Assembly (NCBI RefSeq): GCF_041477585.1
Contig: NZ_JBGNYA010000001.1
Location: 248,001-312,000 of the forward strand
Reading direction: 5' to 3'
Origin: Halobellus sp. MBLA0158
GTDB lineage: Archaea; Halobacteriota; Halobacteria; Halobacteriales; Haloferacaceae
Length of the DNA stretch: 64,000 bases
The translations under genes and the position numbers were made by a program. The notes under the pieces were generated by a model, which saw nothing but the letters and a program-made list of their open reading frames with translations, was not told where the DNA came from and did not search any database. This document shows, one piece after another, positions 45,309-54,311 of this stretch (within the stretch, counting starts at the first letter, position 1; each line of letters opens with the position of its first letter).

Positions 45309-46856
45309 ATGAGTGCCGAATCGCCGGATAACGTCCTCTTCGTGGTGATGGACACGGTCCGGAAGGACCGCCTCACCCCCTACGGGTACGACCGGCCGAC
45401 GACGCCGACGCTCGACGCCTTCGCCGAGGAGGCCACCGTCTTCGAGCAGGCCGTCGCGCCGGCGCCGTGGACGCTCCCGGTCCACGCGTCGCTCTTCACC
45501 GGAATGTACCCCTCCCAGCACGGCGCCGACCAGGAGAACCCCTACCTGGAGGGCGCGACCACGCTCGCGGAGACGCTCTCGGATGCGGGCTACGACACCG
45601 CCTGCTACTCCTCGAACGCCTGGATCACGCCGTACACCCACCTCACCGACGGCTTCGACGACCAGGACAACTTCTTCGAGGTGATGCCCGGCGACTTCCT
45701 CTCGGGCCCGCTCGCCCGCGCGTGGAAGACGATGAACGACAACGACGCGCTCCGGGCGATCGCGGACAAGCTCGTCAGCCTCGGCAACACCGCCCACGAG
45801 TACTTCGCCGGCGGCGAGGGCGCCGACTCGAAGACGCCCGCCCTCGTCGACCGGACGATGGAGTTCCTCGACGACAGCGACCGCGCGTTCGCGTTCATCA
45901 ATCTGATGGACGCCCACCTGCCGTACCACCCGCCCGAGGAGTTCGCCCGGGAGTTCGCCCCCGGCGTCGACTCGACCGAGGTGTGTCAGAACTCCAAGGA
46001 GTACAACTCCGGCGCCCGCGACATCGGCGACGAGGAGTGGGAGGACATCCGGAGCCTCTACGACGCCGAGATCGCCCACATCGACGACCAACTGGGGCGG
46101 CTGTTCGACTGGCTGCGGTCGGAGGGCAAGTGGGACGAGACGATGGTCGTCGTCTGTGCCGACCACGGCGAACTTCACGGCGAACACGACCTCTACGGCC
46201 ACGAGTTCTGCCTGTACGATCCGCTCGTGAACGTCCCGCTGCTTGTCAAACACCCCGAGCTGGAGGCGGAGCGCCGCGCCGACCAGGTCGAGCTCGTCGA
46301 CCTGTACCACACCGTCCTCGACGCCCTCGACGTCGAGGGCGGAACGCCCGCCGCGGCGGGCGAGACGGCAGTCCCGCTCGACCGCACGCGTTCGCTCCTC
46401 TCCGAGTCGTATCGCGAGTTCGGCCGCGTCGACGACGACGCCCGCGACCCGGGACAGCGCGGCGACGGCGTGGACGCCTTCATCGAGTACTCTCGGCCCG
46501 TCGTCGAGCTCAAGCAGTTGGAGGAGAAGGCCGCCGACGCGGGGATCACGCTCCCCGAGGACTCCCGGTTCTACTCGCGGATGCGCGCCGCGCGCCGGAC
46601 CGACGCGAAGTACGTCCGGATCGACCGGATCGACGACGAGGCCTACCGGCTCGATTCGGACCCCGGCGAGACGGACAACGTCGCGGGCGAGGGTGACCCG
46701 GAGGTCGAGGCGACCGAGGCGGCGCTCGCGGACTTCGAGTCGGCGGTCGGCGGCGCCTGGACCGACGCGCTCGACGACGACGTCACCGACGACACCGTCG
46801 AGGAGATGGACGACGAGGCCCAAGAGCGCCTGCGGGACCTCGGATACTTGGAGTGA
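45309..46856 (+). CDS. sulfatase-like hydrolase/phosphotransferase
   Basis: A 515-residue alkaline-phosphatase-superfamily enzyme: metal ligand D15 in VVMDTVRKDRL, the HASLFTGMYPSQHG core (about 59-72) and DHGELHGEHDLYGH with ligands near 283-295. The expected Cys/Ser of the sulfatase (C/S)-x-P-x-R motif is Thr (T55-L-P-V-H59), so formylglycine activation is unlikely. It may therefore be a Thr-nucleophile phosphotransferase or phosphodiesterase. No signal peptide is visible, which argues for a cytoplasmic or cell-associated role. Confidence 0.87.
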   Translation: MSAESPDNVLFVVMDTVRKDRLTPYGYDRPTTPTLDAFAEEATVFEQAVAPAPWTLPVHASLFTGMYPSQHGADQENPYLEGATTLAETLSDAGYDTACYSSNAWITPYTHLTDGFDDQDNFFEVMPGDFLSGPLARAWKTMNDNDALRAIADKLVSLGNTAHEYFAGGEGADSKTPALVDRTMEFLDDSDRAFAFINLMDAHLPYHPPEEFAREFAPGVDSTEVCQNSKEYNSGARDIGDEEWEDIRSLYDAEIAHIDDQLGRLFDWLRSEGKWDETMVVVCADHGELHGEHDLYGHEFCLYDPLVNVPLLVKHPELEAERRADQVELVDLYHTVLDALDVEGGTPAAAGETAVPLDRTRSLLSESYREFGRVDDDARDPGQRGDGVDAFIEYSRPVVELKQLEEKAADAGITLPEDSRFYSRMRAARRTDAKYVRIDRIDDEAYRLDSDPGETDNVAGEGDPEVEATEAALADFESAVGGAWTDALDDDVTDDTVEEMDDEAQERLRDLGYLE

Positions 46857-46912
46857 CGGTCACCGCGGCGCCGTGACGCTGTTGCGATCGCGACCGCGAC
46901 CACCCCTCGGAC

Positions 46913-48343
46913 TCAAGCGTCGGCGGTCTGGATCTCGAATCGGGCGCCGCCGCTGGCGCTCTCGCCGACGTCGAGGTCCCAGCCGTGGCCGGTGACGATC
47001 CGATCGACGATCGCGAGGCCGAACCCGCTTCCGTCCTTGCTCGTCGTGTACCCCCGATCGAAGACGTGTTCGCGGTGTTCCGGCGGGATGCCGGGACCGT
47101 CGTCTTCGATGAACACGCCGCCGCCGTCGAGCACGCCGGCGGTGATCGCCACGTCGCTGCCTCCGTGTTCGACCGCGTTCCGGACGAGGTTCTCGAACGC
47201 CTCGGTGAGGCGCGTCGGGTCGCATTCGAGCGAGACGCTGCCGGTGATTTCGAGCGAACTCCCGGTCGCCCGGACGTTGTCGTAGCTCTCTCGCATCAGC
47301 TCTTCGAACGCCGCCGGCTGTCGATCGCCGATCGTATCGCCCTCTTTCGCCAGCGCGAGGATCTCGTCGATGAGCGTGTCCATCCGAGTGATGGCGTCCA
47401 GCGCCGTGTCGAGCCGCTCGCTCTCCTGTTCCTTGGCCGCGAGTCGGATGTTCCCGTTCGCGATATTCAGGGGGTTTCGGAGGTCGTGGGCGACCGTCGA
47501 CGCGAACTCTTCGAGCTGCTCGATCGTCTCCAGTAGGTCCTGTTGGTACACCTTTCGATCGGAGATATCGCGGGTCAGCCCGACGAGCGAGACGACGGTG
47601 CCGTCGTCGTCGAGGACGGGCTTACACCGGGATTCGACCCACAGCTGGACCGCCTCGGACTTGTCGACCCGGTACTCGACGAGCTGGGGCTCGCCCTCGG
47701 AGGCGCGACGCATCGCCTGTTCGACGCGCGCCCTGTCGCCGTCGTGGATGCGTTCGAGGAACGACGTGGGGTCGGCGCGGAGCTCCGAGGTCGGCTGGCC
47801 GAACAGCGGTTCGTGTCTGTCGTTGATAAACCGCAGCTCCGACCAGTCCGGCGCGAACACCCACAGCACCTGGTCTGTGACCGAGACGATCTCGCGCAGC
47901 CGATCGTTCGTCCGCTCGATCTCCTGTTGGCTCCGCCGGTGCTCGACGTACGTGACGATCTTCTGGACGAGCAGCGGCGCCTGATTCTCGACTGTCTCTT
48001 GGATCACGTAGTCGGTGACGCCCGCCTCGATGGCCCGACTCGCGACCGTCTCGTCGCCGGTGTTCGTAAACAGCAGGAAGGGGACGTCGGGGTCGACTTC
48101 TCGGACCCGCCTGAGGAACTCGACGCCGGTCTGCGCCGGCATATGATAATCGCAGAGAATGCAGTCGATGTCGGCGTCGGCGTCGCTCCGGCCGTCGGCG
48201 AAGATCTCCCACCCGCGGTCGGGGGTCGCGGCCGTCCGGACGTGCAGGCGATCGCTCTCGTCGGTCAGCTGCGTGCGCAGGAGCTCCAACTGCGGCTCGT
48301 CGTCGTTGACGTAGAGAACCTCGATATCCGGTTCGCTGGTCAT
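46913..48343 (-). CDS. receiver-PAS-histidine kinase hybrid
   Basis: A 476-residue soluble signalling protein. It has a receiver domain (1-125) with acidic pocket D14/D15 and phosphoacceptor D65 (ILCDYHMP); the usual Lys near 115 is Gln (VIQE). A PAS domain (about 140-265) precedes HisKA with H286 in STVAHDLRNP, then the HATPase with NLVRNAVEHG, DDGPGIP and GSGFGLAIV. This receiver-first architecture is common in haloarchaea. The start at 48343 (MTSEPDIEVLYVNDDEP) gives a proper receiver start. No clear partner is adjacent. Confidence 0.93.
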   Translation of the reverse strand: MTSEPDIEVLYVNDDEPQLELLRTQLTDESDRLHVRTAATPDRGWEIFADGRSDADADIDCILCDYHMPAQTGVEFLRRVREVDPDVPFLLFTNTGDETVASRAIEAGVTDYVIQETVENQAPLLVQKIVTYVEHRRSQQEIERTNDRLREIVSVTDQVLWVFAPDWSELRFINDRHEPLFGQPTSELRADPTSFLERIHDGDRARVEQAMRRASEGEPQLVEYRVDKSEAVQLWVESRCKPVLDDDGTVVSLVGLTRDISDRKVYQQDLLETIEQLEEFASTVAHDLRNPLNIANGNIRLAAKEQESERLDTALDAITRMDTLIDEILALAKEGDTIGDRQPAAFEELMRESYDNVRATGSSLEITGSVSLECDPTRLTEAFENLVRNAVEHGGSDVAITAGVLDGGGVFIEDDGPGIPPEHREHVFDRGYTTSKDGSGFGLAIVDRIVTGHGWDLDVGESASGGARFEIQTADA

Positions 48344-48436
48344 TGCCGGAAACAACCCCCGATCCGGCATAATACTTCACGTCCGAGCTTCAATTCGGAG
48401 AATCACGCGTCGATCCCGTCGGATCGCAGCCTCGAA

Positions 48437-51400
48437 TCACATAAAGTCCGCGATGCCGGACTGTTTGTTCTTGTCGTTCTCGAAGACGGACTCGAGGGAC
48501 CGCTCCAGGACTTCGAGCCGCTGTTTCGTGTACTCGCGGCAGCCGAACTCCTCGGCGACGTGGATGGCGGTGTCTATGTACTTGTTGACGGACCCGCGGT
48601 GGACCGTCAGATTCACCCGGCCGCCGCACTCCCGGCACTCGCCGGTGAGCGGCATTCGCCGGTACTTCTCGCCGCAGTCGAGACACCGGGTCTCCTGGCG
48701 GGAGAAGGCGCGGAGGTTCCCGATCAGGTCCGGGAGGAAGTGGTACTCGATGACGCGCTCTGCGACGTCGGTCTCGTTGACGGCCCGCAGTTTGCGCGAG
48801 AGTTCGAGCTGGGCGTCCATCTTGTCCATCATCGACCCGAGCGTCTTGTACGCCGAGAGGTCCGGGCCGAGGGCGATGTCGGAGGTGTCGTGGGTGTGGT
48901 CGAAGCCGCGGTACTCGTCGTCGGTGCCGAGGGTGTCCTCGCCGAGTTTTATGGCGTCCTCGACGGCGCCGGGGTCGGCCATCTCGCGGGTGGCCTCGTA
49001 GAATTCGAGGGGGTACTGCCGGACGATGTCCATGTTGTGCGCCTCGTCGTCGATCTCGCTGGGGTCGATCCGCGAGGACATCACCAGGGGCGCGTCCATC
49101 TGACCGCCGCGCTTGTCGGGGAGGTAGGACTTCGAGAAGTTCAGGAGGCCGTCCATCAGCAGCATCACGCAATCTTCGTCTCCGTCGCATTGACCGGCAT
49201 ATAATCTATTTGTCAATAGTGTGTGCGTATCCTGGACGGTGAGACAATAGGTATGATCAATATCGCTTTCGACGTACTCAATCGTCACAATCGTATCCGA
49301 ACTCCGTCCGCCGTCGGCGTGCGCTTGCTCCAGCGCGTCAGTGGCCGTGATGTCATCGATCGGTGGATCTCCCGGAACAGCGAGATTGTCACCAGCGTCC
49401 ATCTCCGTCACCTCGACCTTCTCAATCCCTCTGTTCCACCGACAGAGCCGATGATCCGGAGTGACGGTGATCTCCCGCCCGCTCCGCGTCTCCACGCGTA
49501 CGAGATGCTCCGGCGCGATGTGTTTCGAGACCGCTTCGACCGGTTTCAGGACCTCCTCGCCGTCTTCGGTTATCGACGGGACGTACACGTCGCCGTCGAG
49601 TTCCTGGACGAGCGTTCCGAAGTCGTCCTCGTCGGGGTCGTCGAGTCGCGGCTCTACGAGATCGCGAATCGGCTCGTGGTGCCACTCGTCGGCCTCGTCT
49701 CGGTACCACACCTTCGTCTCGGGGTGGAAACAGTTCCGACGCTTGGCGGCGTGAAAGTACGGATGCGCGTATCCGACGGCCGCGGAGGTGAAGCCGACGA
49801 CGCGGCCGACAACGGCAGCAGAAGTGTGCGGCGCCATCCCGAAGACGAGTTCGCCGACGAGGTCCTCGCGCTCGTCGACCTCGTAGAACGGCGGCAGGTC
49901 GTAGAAGTTTTCCAGGAGGTCGTCGACGAAGTCGGCGGTCTTGAGCATATGCTCTGCCGCGCCGTCCGAGAGGACGATGTCCTGGACTTTGAGTTCGACC
50001 AGCTGGTCGTCGAACTCCAGAGGCTCGCCGTCGATGTCGGTCTCGTAACCGAGCTCGCGGAAGTCCTCGGCCGTGACGTCCAGTTCCGAGGGCCGGACCG
50101 CCGTGACCGGCAGGTCCGTCATATCGTAGCGGACCGTCCCGTCCTTGAACGAGGTGACGCCGTTCTTCGCCCGGAGGACGCCCTTGGCCATCGGCTCGGG
50201 CGTCTTGTCCGCCGAGGTGAGTCCCTGGACGCCCTTCAGGATGTCGTAGGCGGACTCGCGCTCGCCCACCTGTTCGAGCGCGTCGCGGTACTCCTCGCCG
50301 ACGTCGACCGAGAACCACTCGGCGCTCGTGACCTCGCGCTCGCACCCGTCGCAGTAGACGCGGCCGGACTCGTCGGGCTCGACGACGCGGCCGCACTCCT
50401 CGCACTCGTAGTGGGGCTCGGTGTGGGCGTCGCACTCCGGACAGCGGGTCCGGAAGGTGTGGGCGTCGCACTCCGGGCAGAGCCGGTCGCCCACGCGGAC
50501 GTCGACGACGCCGCGGCGCCCCTGGTCGTCCCTGAACCGCGCGGCCTCGCCGACATCGCGCTGGCTGCCGCCGGCGTCGCCGATCGGAAAGAGCGTGTGG
50601 ACCGCCGGCGAGAGGTCGCGGGACTCGGACTTCTCGGGCCGGCCCATCCGGTTGCCGATGCGGGTCGGCGCGCGCTCCCGGACCTCGAACGGGGCGACCT
50701 CGTTGACGGCTTCGAGCGCGCTCTCGCCGTCGTCCCACTCGTGAGCGCGCGCGGAGAGGTCCTCGGGCGTCCAGTCGCGGTCGAGCGTTCCCCCCTCGAC
50801 GTCGAAGCCGAGCGAGCGGACCAAGAGTCGCCACTCCGGCACCGCGATCGTCTCCTCGCGTCGGGTGTGTTCGACGAGCAGGTGCTCCAGGGCGCTCGCG
50901 ACCCGCTCGGAGAGCGGGAGGACGAGCGCGTCGGCGTCGCGTCCCCGGTCGCCCTCTGCGCCGGCGCGGTCGGCCTCGGAGCCGTCACCGGGCGCGCGAT
51001 CTACGACGCCGCCGTCGGCCTCGGCGGCGACGACCCGGCCGGCGTCGACTGCGTCCGCGAGCGCCGCGAAGTCGTCGACCGAGACGTCGTGCCAGAGGTA
51101 GGTGTAGTCCGGATGGAGCGGGCAGTCGTAGTCGGTCGCCCACGCGACCGCCTCCGCGGGCGTCGGGTGTTCTAAGTCGACGCCGGGGTCGTCCGCGAGC
51201 GCCTGGACCGGGGCGCCGGCGTCTTCGAACTCCTGGACCCACCACTCGTAGACGTAGGAGGCGGGCGCGAGCGGGTGATTGTTCTCGACGAACTCGCCGT
51301 AGTTGACCAGGTACTCGCCGAGGTCGATGATCTTCTCGACGCCGTTTCTGATTTCCAGCGCCTCCGCGGGGTCGTCGATCTGCCGGACGTCGCCGTTCGC

Positions 51401-52663
51401 CAGTCTGACGGTCGGCCCCTCGATGGAGTCGACGGGGATGACGCCCGCGGCCTTGCCCGGCCGCTCGGTCTTGATCTGCGTGCCGGTCGCGAGGAAATCG
51501 TCGACGAGGTGCATCGTCGCCGGGTGGACGCCCGCGGTCGCGAAGCCGTGGTTGCGGGCGCGGCCGTAGCGGAGGCGGAAGCCGCCCGCGGCGCTCGGGT
51601 GGCCGAAGACCGGCCGGCCGGCGATCAGGTCCCGGAGGTACTTCTCGGAGGGGTCGAGCCGCGGCGGGCCCGCGGGGCGGTCGTCCTCCGAGTCGGGGGC
51701 GTCGCCGTCGCGCTCGGATCCCTCCTCGGTCTCGTCGCCGTCGCCGTCGCTCTCTGCCGAGTCGTCGGCCTCCTCATCTCCGCCTCCGTCTTTCGCATCG
51801 GCGTCGGCGCCGCCGTCATCCTTTCCGATCGTTCCGTCGATGAGGTCCTGAAGCCACGGCCAGTCGACCTCGTCGAGGCCGCGGGTGTACCGCTGGATCT
51901 TCGGGGCCTTCAGCGCGATCCCCTCCGCGAGGACGAGACACATCCCCCCGCGCGGGGAGTTGGTGTCGACGCGTTCGAGGTCCCGGAAGCCCGAGACCTC
52001 CTCGTCGCCGGTGGCCTCGCCGTCCAGCATAATCGGCATGTGCTCGGCGATGAACTTCGTCTCCTTGTCCTTCGGCGAGTACTGGAGCCCCGTCTCCTTG
52101 TCGTAGAGGCCCACCTCCTCGGCGTAGCGCTCGATCTCCGCCGAGCGGGCCTTGTACTCGTCGATGTCGAGCAGCGAGCGGGCGTAGTCGGCGACGAGGA
52201 CGGAGAGCGCCTGGGCGGTCCCGCCCGCAGAGCGGATCGGCCCGGCGTAGTAGACGTTGACGAACTCCGTGCCGTCGTCGTTCTCCAAGATCTCGACGCG
52301 GTCGATCCCCTCGATGGGCGCGGCGACGACGCCCTCGGTGAGGAGCGCCACGGCGGTCCGGACCGCGCCCTCGACCTTGCCGGCCCGGCCCTCGTAGTCG
52401 CCGACGGTGCCCTCGACGAAGTCGGTGACCAGTTCGAGGGCGGCCTCCTCGCGGGACATCTGGCCTTCGAGCTCGCGGACGCGCTCGGCGACGCCGTCGA
52501 TCCCGAGGATGTTCTCCACGCGGTCGGCCATGTCCTTCGCGACCGGGATCTCGACCTCGGGCTCGGGGTCGCGGCCCTGCGCCTTCGCGCGCTCGGCGCG
52601 GTCGAACGCCTCGTCGAGGCGGGATTCGATCCGCTCGAAGTACCGCTCGTCCTCGGGCCGCAT
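48437..52663 (-). CDS. polC: DNA polymerase D large subunit (DP2) with intein
   Basis: A 1408-residue precursor (1227 after splicing) of the PolD catalytic subunit, the archaeal replicative polymerase of family D. Visible parts are an N-terminal domain, an acidic low-complexity insertion (about 280-345), a cysteine-rich zinc region (about 725-780), the catalytic loop RN-CDGDEDCV at the intein site, and a C-terminal zinc motif (CLDCG...CRECGG, about 1325-1345). The intein lies between Asn and Cys of that loop. The ATG shares one base with the stop of the PPC/DUF296 gene (TAATG), so the two are coupled. The small subunit polB/DP1 is not in the window. Confidence 0.97.
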   Translation of the reverse strand: MRPEDERYFERIESRLDEAFDRAERAKAQGRDPEPEVEIPVAKDMADRVENILGIDGVAERVRELEGQMSREEAALELVTDFVEGTVGDYEGRAGKVEGAVRTAVALLTEGVVAAPIEGIDRVEILENDDGTEFVNVYYAGPIRSAGGTAQALSVLVADYARSLLDIDEYKARSAEIERYAEEVGLYDKETGLQYSPKDKETKFIAEHMPIMLDGEATGDEEVSGFRDLERVDTNSPRGGMCLVLAEGIALKAPKIQRYTRGLDEVDWPWLQDLIDGTIGKDDGGADADAKDGGGDEEADDSAESDGDGDETEEGSERDGDAPDSEDDRPAGPPRLDPSEKYLRDLIAGRPVFGHPSAAGGFRLRYGRARNHGFATAGVHPATMHLVDDFLATGTQIKTERPGKAAGVIPVDSIEGPTVRLANGDVRQIDDPAEALEIRNGVEKIIDLGEYLVNYGEFVENNHPLAPASYVYEWWVQEFEDAGAPVQALADDPGVDLEHPTPAEAVAWATDYDCPLHPDYTYLWHDVSVDDFAALADAVDAGRVVAAEADGGVVDRAPGDGSEADRAGAEGDRGRDADALVLPLSERVASALEHLLVEHTRREETIAVPEWRLLVRSLGFDVEGGTLDRDWTPEDLSARAHEWDDGESALEAVNEVAPFEVRERAPTRIGNRMGRPEKSESRDLSPAVHTLFPIGDAGGSQRDVGEAARFRDDQGRRGVVDVRVGDRLCPECDAHTFRTRCPECDAHTEPHYECEECGRVVEPDESGRVYCDGCEREVTSAEWFSVDVGEEYRDALEQVGERESAYDILKGVQGLTSADKTPEPMAKGVLRAKNGVTSFKDGTVRYDMTDLPVTAVRPSELDVTAEDFRELGYETDIDGEPLEFDDQLVELKVQDIVLSDGAAEHMLKTADFVDDLLENFYDLPPFYEVDEREDLVGELVFGMAPHTSAAVVGRVVGFTSAAVGYAHPYFHAAKRRNCFHPETKVWYRDEADEWHHEPIRDLVEPRLDDPDEDDFGTLVQELDGDVYVPSITEDGEEVLKPVEAVSKHIAPEHLVRVETRSGREITVTPDHRLCRWNRGIEKVEVTEMDAGDNLAVPGDPPIDDITATDALEQAHADGGRSSDTIVTIEYVESDIDHTYCLTVQDTHTLLTNRLYAGQCDGDEDCVMLLMDGLLNFSKSYLPDKRGGQMDAPLVMSSRIDPSEIDDEAHNMDIVRQYPLEFYEATREMADPGAVEDAIKLGEDTLGTDDEYRGFDHTHDTSDIALGPDLSAYKTLGSMMDKMDAQLELSRKLRAVNETDVAERVIEYHFLPDLIGNLRAFSRQETRCLDCGEKYRRMPLTGECRECGGRVNLTVHRGSVNKYIDTAIHVAEEFGCREYTKQRLEVLERSLESVFENDKNKQSGIADFM
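49190..49732 (-). other. mini-intein in polC (DP2), 181 residues
   Basis: An in-frame 543-bp insertion begins with Cys (block A: CFHPETKVWYRDE) and contains block B (REITVTPDHRL with TxxH). It ends with block F/G (DIDHTYCLTVQDTH... then LYAGQ), followed by the extein Cys of CDGDEDC. There is no LAGLIDADG-type endonuclease domain, so it cannot home by itself. The last residue is Gln rather than Asn, a feature known from the Pyrococcus PolII intein. The 3' third is visibly less GC-rich than the host gene. Confidence 0.93.
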
Positions 52664-53082
52664 TACAGCCAGAGGTCCAGATCGGTCGGTTCGTGGTGCT
52701 CGCGGACGAGCGGTTCGTCGAACGCGCGGAGGTGGACCTCGCCGGCGAACACCGTCGCGGCGTTGAGGTGGCCCGCGAGCGCCTGGCCGCTCTCGCGGGA
52801 GAGCACGGCGTGGGTGTGCGCGAAGGTCTCGCCGTCGAGGTCGGCGACGTTGCCGACGCAGGCCGCGACTTCCAGGGGCTCGTCGAAGGTCACAGACCGG
52901 TACTCCTTGTCGTCCTGGTCGTAGAACCACACCTCGGCGTCCTGGACGGCGCCCATCGCCTGGAACCACGCGGCGTCGATGTCTTCGAGGTCGGCGAACT
53001 CCTCGATCTCCGTCCGCCAGTCGGCCCCCGTTTCGAGTCGCAGGAGGAACTCCCGAGTCGACTCGACTTCGCGATACTGCAT
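52663..53082 (-). CDS. PPC/DUF296 domain DNA-binding-type protein
   Basis: A 139-residue single PPC (DUF296) domain protein, of the kind found in plant AHL DNA-binding proteins and many archaea. It has a metal-like HTHAVLS motif near residue 89 and an N-terminal MQYREVESTREFLLRLE. It stands directly before polC with a one-base overlap (TAATG), so it is read with the replicative polymerase. Whether it binds DNA or has a replication role is unknown. The start at 53082 fits the family N-terminus. Confidence 0.9.
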   Translation of the reverse strand: MQYREVESTREFLLRLETGADWRTEIEEFADLEDIDAAWFQAMGAVQDAEVWFYDQDDKEYRSVTFDEPLEVAACVGNVADLDGETFAHTHAVLSRESGQALAGHLNAATVFAGEVHLRAFDEPLVREHHEPTDLDLWL

Positions 53083-53196
53083 ACCCGTTCCGTGGAGAGA
53101 CGCGGACAAAAATCTACGTGTCTGCGCGTCGCGGGGGGGTCCGCGACCGCGGCGCGGACCCGAAAGCGTACGTCGGTGCCGGTCCGAACGCGAACG

Positions 53197-53310
53197 ATGA
53201 GCGACGCCGGAGAGGGTGACGATGACGACGCCGGTCTCGTCGATCGGGCGAAATCGGCCGGGATCGAAGTCGCCGGCGTCGTCGTCGACGCGGTGCTCGA
53301 TGCGCTGTGA
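53197..53310 (+). CDS. small acidic protein, 37 residues
   Basis: An ATG-initiated 37-codon ORF, MSDAGEGDDDD then a hydrophobic helix-like end (GIEVAGVVVDAVLDAL). It is convergent with the next membrane-protein gene and divergent from the PPC gene, filling the gap with haloarchaeal-type acidic coding sequence. I do not recognise it; short length makes the call uncertain. Confidence 0.45.
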   Translation: MSDAGEGDDDDAGLVDRAKSAGIEVAGVVVDAVLDAL

Positions 53311-53316
53311 GCGGCG

Positions 53317-53664
53317 CTACCGTGACTCGCTCGCCTTCGCGGCCAACAGCAGGAAGGCCAGCACGCCCATAAACCAGACCACGAGGGCGAACGCGGCCGA
53401 CCGGCCGCCGTAGTACGATGCGAAGGCGAGCGGGCTCACGCTCAGGCCGAACAGGCCCACGGCGCGGCCGAGGCGGTCGGCCCGGTCGTCGAACCGGAGC
53501 CACTCGCCGAGCAGGGAGGCGTCGGTGGCGAGGGCGAAGTACGCGGCCCCGGCGTAGACGGCCGCCGTCCCGACCGCGACGAACCAATCGGGCACGAGCA
53601 GGACGTAGAGCGCCGCGCCGACCGCGACGCCGACCGCGAGCCCGAGGGCGAGATGTCTGTCCAC
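53317..53664 (-). CDS. small membrane protein
   Basis: A 115-residue protein with four hydrophobic segments (about 8-26, 30-46, 70-88, 92-108). The start is uncertain: GTG at 53664 (VDRHLALGLAVGV) is chosen, and a TTG at 53694 would add ten residues. I see no recognisable family. It may be a haloarchaeal four-helix protein of unknown role. Confidence 0.65.
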   Translation of the reverse strand: MDRHLALGLAVGVAVGAALYVLLVPDWFVAVGTAAVYAGAAYFALATDASLLGEWLRFDDRADRLGRAVGLFGLSVSPLAFASYYGGRSAAFALVVWFMGVLAFLLLAAKASESR

Positions 53665-53776
53665 GGGGAGAGCGTGCCCGTCGGCGGTGTTCAACGTTGT
53701 GGACGGTCCCGAGCGCGGTCGCTACGCGGCGGGACGCGACCGAAGAATGCGGATCCGGATGAGCAGGACCGTCCGA

Positions 53777-53944
53777 TCAGGCCCACTCGTCGAGCGACGG
53801 CGCCTCCGATACTCGCATCGAGAGCCACGCATCGTCGCGGGAGATGTCCGCGATAATGAACTCCGACTGAGCGGGGGTGGAGTCCACCGAGGCCATCACC
53901 TCGGCGCGCGACGCGTCGGACACGGCCGTCGCATTCGGCGTCAT
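53777..53944 (-). CDS. small conserved haloarchaeal protein (55 residues)
   Basis: A 55-codon ORF with the core EFIIADISRDDAWLSM and the end APSLDEWA, a pattern I recognise from small uncharacterised haloarchaeal proteins (possibly DUF7556-like; name uncertain). A TATA-like GTTTATG (minus strand, about 53969-53975) lies about 27 nt upstream of the ATG, as for a leaderless gene. No cysteines or membrane helices are present. Confidence 0.65.
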   Translation of the reverse strand: MTPNATAVSDASRAEVMASVDSTPAQSEFIIADISRDDAWLSMRVSEAPSLDEWA

Positions 53945-54311
53945 GTTTGTGAATGTGTCTCAGCCATACATAAACCCGTCGAATCGATGGCGCGAGTATC
54001 ACACGAATATGTATATTTCGTCGCGAGTAACGACACAGATGAGCGGTAATCCATCGTACTTACCCACGAATGATTTGCTTTGCGCGGATAAATTCGTCGT
54101 TCTGATATGGAATAGTCCGTGAGATGCTATGTCGTGGCAATCGCTCCCAGACGCGGGACGGGTCGCGGGTCGGGCGGCCGGCGGCGAGGGCGACGCGACA
54201 CGAGACCGCTTCGGGGCGGGCGGACGCGCCGCGAAACGGGGGCGACGGGCCGACACGCGGAGCGAACGGGGCTTCAAAGAGTACAAGAGGTGTGGCGCAG
54301 TAAGGCGCCGT
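53945..54311. other. gene-free stretch with AT-rich island
   Basis: This 367-bp gap has an unusually AT-rich part (about 53995-54130, for example AATATGTATATTTCG and GATAAATTCGTCG) next to an ordinary GC-rich part (54130-54300). No convincing ORF, tRNA or repeat was found. The first bases hold the promoter of the 55-residue gene, and the last 60 bp probably the promoter of the CBS/glyS operon (TTCAAAGAGTACAAGAGG). The AT-rich part may be foreign DNA or a large regulatory region. Confidence 0.5.

Noticed and set aside
52664-52969. A 102-residue N-terminal extension of DP2
   Set aside because: It overlaps the PPC/DUF296 gene in another frame and is Arg/Pro-rich; DP2 starts at MRPEDERYF.
54129-54311. 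N-terminal extension of the CBS protein
   Set aside because: Arg/Gly-rich, not CBS-like, and upstream of the likely promoter; the ATG at 54312 starts the first CBS motif.
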